Source: Anaerolineae bacterium (GTDB lineage Bacteria > Chloroflexota > Anaerolineae > Aggregatilineales > Phototrophicaceae). Taken from it: a stretch of DNA of 64,000 nucleotides. The notes below the pieces were generated by a model that saw only the letters and a program-made list of their open reading frames with translations, did no database searches and was not told the origin of the DNA. Each line of letters starts with the position of its first letter. The first letter of the stretch is position 1. The translations under genes and the position numbers were made by a program. Shown here piece after piece: positions 63,163 through 64,000 of the stretch. The stretch is taken from positions 1 to 64,000 of the forward strand of contig JALOOG010000006.1 in assembly GCA_025454525.1 (NCBI GenBank), written 5' to 3'.

Positions 63163-64000
63163 CGTTGCGCCTCGATTACTTGTCGGAAAAAGTCCGCGTT
63201 GGCCCTCGCGATCGGCCCCCACGCAAAAGTTTCTTTAAGTTGCGCTGCCCCATGCCGAAGTTGTGCGCGCAAGTCCCGATCCCGATACAACACCTGTAAG
63301 ACCGCGGCCAAGGCGGGTATGTTGTTCGGTGCGATCAACATCAGGTTATCCGCGTTGCGAAAGGGCGGGATCGAAACGCGGGGTTTGGTGCTAACGATCG
63401 CTGTTTCATGGGCGATCGCTGCCATTAAACTACTGCGCCGATACGATGCCCCGTCCAAAAAAGGTAACGCGATCACATCCGCTGCTGCAAAATAAGCACT
63501 CGCGATCGTGTCCTCTACATACCCTGTCCAATGGACGCGATCCGTCAAATTTGAACTTGCAATCCACTGATCAAGCTGATCGGCATAAGCGCTGTTGGTC
63601 GGATCACTTGCACCCGTGCGACCACCGATCATCAAGAGTTGAAAAGGATAACCCGCCGCTACTAATTGGCTCAAAGCGGATAATAAGATGTTCACTCCCT
63701 TGCTGTGATTGATGAAACCAAAATGGGCGATCACAAAATCATCGGGGGATGCTCCGAAACGCCCACGCCATTGTTCGCGATCATACGCCTCTGGTAACGC
63801 GGTGTGAACACTGCTGCCGATCGGGATCAAGGTCTGTTGACGGTGATCGCGCAAGCGGGTGAGATCCTCATGATTGGTGGCGATCACCCCGGCGGAGGCC
63901 CGAGCGAGACGCATCACGATCCAATCCCGTAAGCGGCCGGCCTTGGGAAAAAGATAGGGAAACCGCAGATCGTGAAAGGTGGTGATCACCGGTGCGGCCC
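63159..64000 (-). CDS. GT4-type glycosyltransferase, partial at window end
   Basis: At least 280 residues are seen; the N-terminal part is outside the window, as the frame remains open (APVITTFHDLRF) to base 64000. GT4 motifs: VIATNHEDLTRL, FGFINHSKGVNILLSAL (the usual kGhd/dKGxxxLl), LLMIGG, VHWTGYVED, ADVIALPFLDGASYRRSSLMAAIAHETAIVSTK (the donor-site E/D and R/K). It builds lipid-linked sugars on the inner face of the membrane for the cluster downstream. Confidence 0.9.
   Translation of the reverse strand, partial: AAPVITTFHDLRFPYLFPKAGRLRDWIVMRLARASAGVIATNHEDLTRLRDHRQQTLIPIGSSVHTALPEAYDREQWRGRFGASPDDFVIAHFGFINHSKGVNILLSALSQLVAAGYPFQLLMIGGRTGASDPTNSAYADQLDQWIASSNLTDRVHWTGYVEDTIASAYFAAADVIALPFLDGASYRRSSLMAAIAHETAIVSTKPRVSIPPFRNADNLMLIAPNNIPALAAVLQVLYRDRDLRAQLRHGAAQLKETFAWGPIARANADFFRQVIEAQR

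Noticed and set aside
60952-63222. Start of the PMT-like protein at 63222
   Set aside because: It would overlap the GT4 gene by 64 bases; the GTG at 63162 gives a four-base overlap and a normal membrane N-terminus.

Overview
The window looks like a chromosomal segment of a monoderm bacterium of moderate GC, most likely a Chloroflexota (Anaerolineae-like) lineage. This rests on gene content and style, not on any search. The clues are secreted proteins with Thr/Pro-rich linkers and beta-propeller (PD40/TolB-like) repeats, an actinobacteria-like FHA-FHA-FtsW-PBP cluster, rpsF-ssb-rpsR followed by a membrane-anchored parvulin, MurJ, and YfhO-type and PMT-type membrane glycosyltransferases.

Region 1 (1-6000, minus strand) is a decaying cluster of secreted beta-propeller/M23-peptidase paralogues with frameshifts, a 47-bp tandem duplication and patches of near-identity between copies. 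Region 2 (6100-10075) has a GNAT acetyltransferase, a large FtsX/MacB-type permease and tRNA-Ala(CGC) with a clear promoter and terminator.

Region 3 (10179-27428) is the most interesting part. Two divergent, tightly overlapping operons share a 128-bp control region. Leftward run a 1093-aa protein of unknown function and a 1961-aa DEAH helicase carrying a DUF1998/MZB zinc module and a PLD-like C-terminus. Rightward run a winged-helix-like protein, a small unknown protein, a tRNA-guanine-transglycosylase-like enzyme (DpdA-like), a small winged-helix-like protein, a 1340-aa P-loop/coiled-coil ATPase and a GNAT acetyltransferase. I read this as a candidate DNA base-modification and restriction (defence) island related to the 7-deazaguanine Dpd systems, but with a different gene set and an added acyltransferase.

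Region 4 (27671-31021, minus) has DUF1801, VOC and AraC-type genes and a GH2 glycosidase. Region 5 (31191-37211, plus) is a carbohydrate module: ArsR-like regulator, sugar-binding protein, two ABC permeases and a GH5-like hydrolase. Region 6 (37292-41464) has an orphan Cas6-like protein followed by a ZnuABC-type metal transporter.

Region 7 (41436-57117, mostly minus) is housekeeping: a phosphoglyceromutase-like phosphatase, thioredoxin-like protein, MBL hydrolase, MurJ, C39-like peptidase/TPR protein, a UPF0104 membrane protein and PHP phosphoesterase (both plus), then an FHA-FHA-SDR-MtnP-FtsW-PBP operon and the rpsF-ssb-rpsR-parvulin operon. The PBP of this operon has lost all three catalytic motifs. 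Region 8 (57274-64000, minus) is an envelope-polysaccharide cluster: O-antigen ligase-like, YfhO-like and PMT-like proteins and a GT4 glycosyltransferase that runs off the window end.
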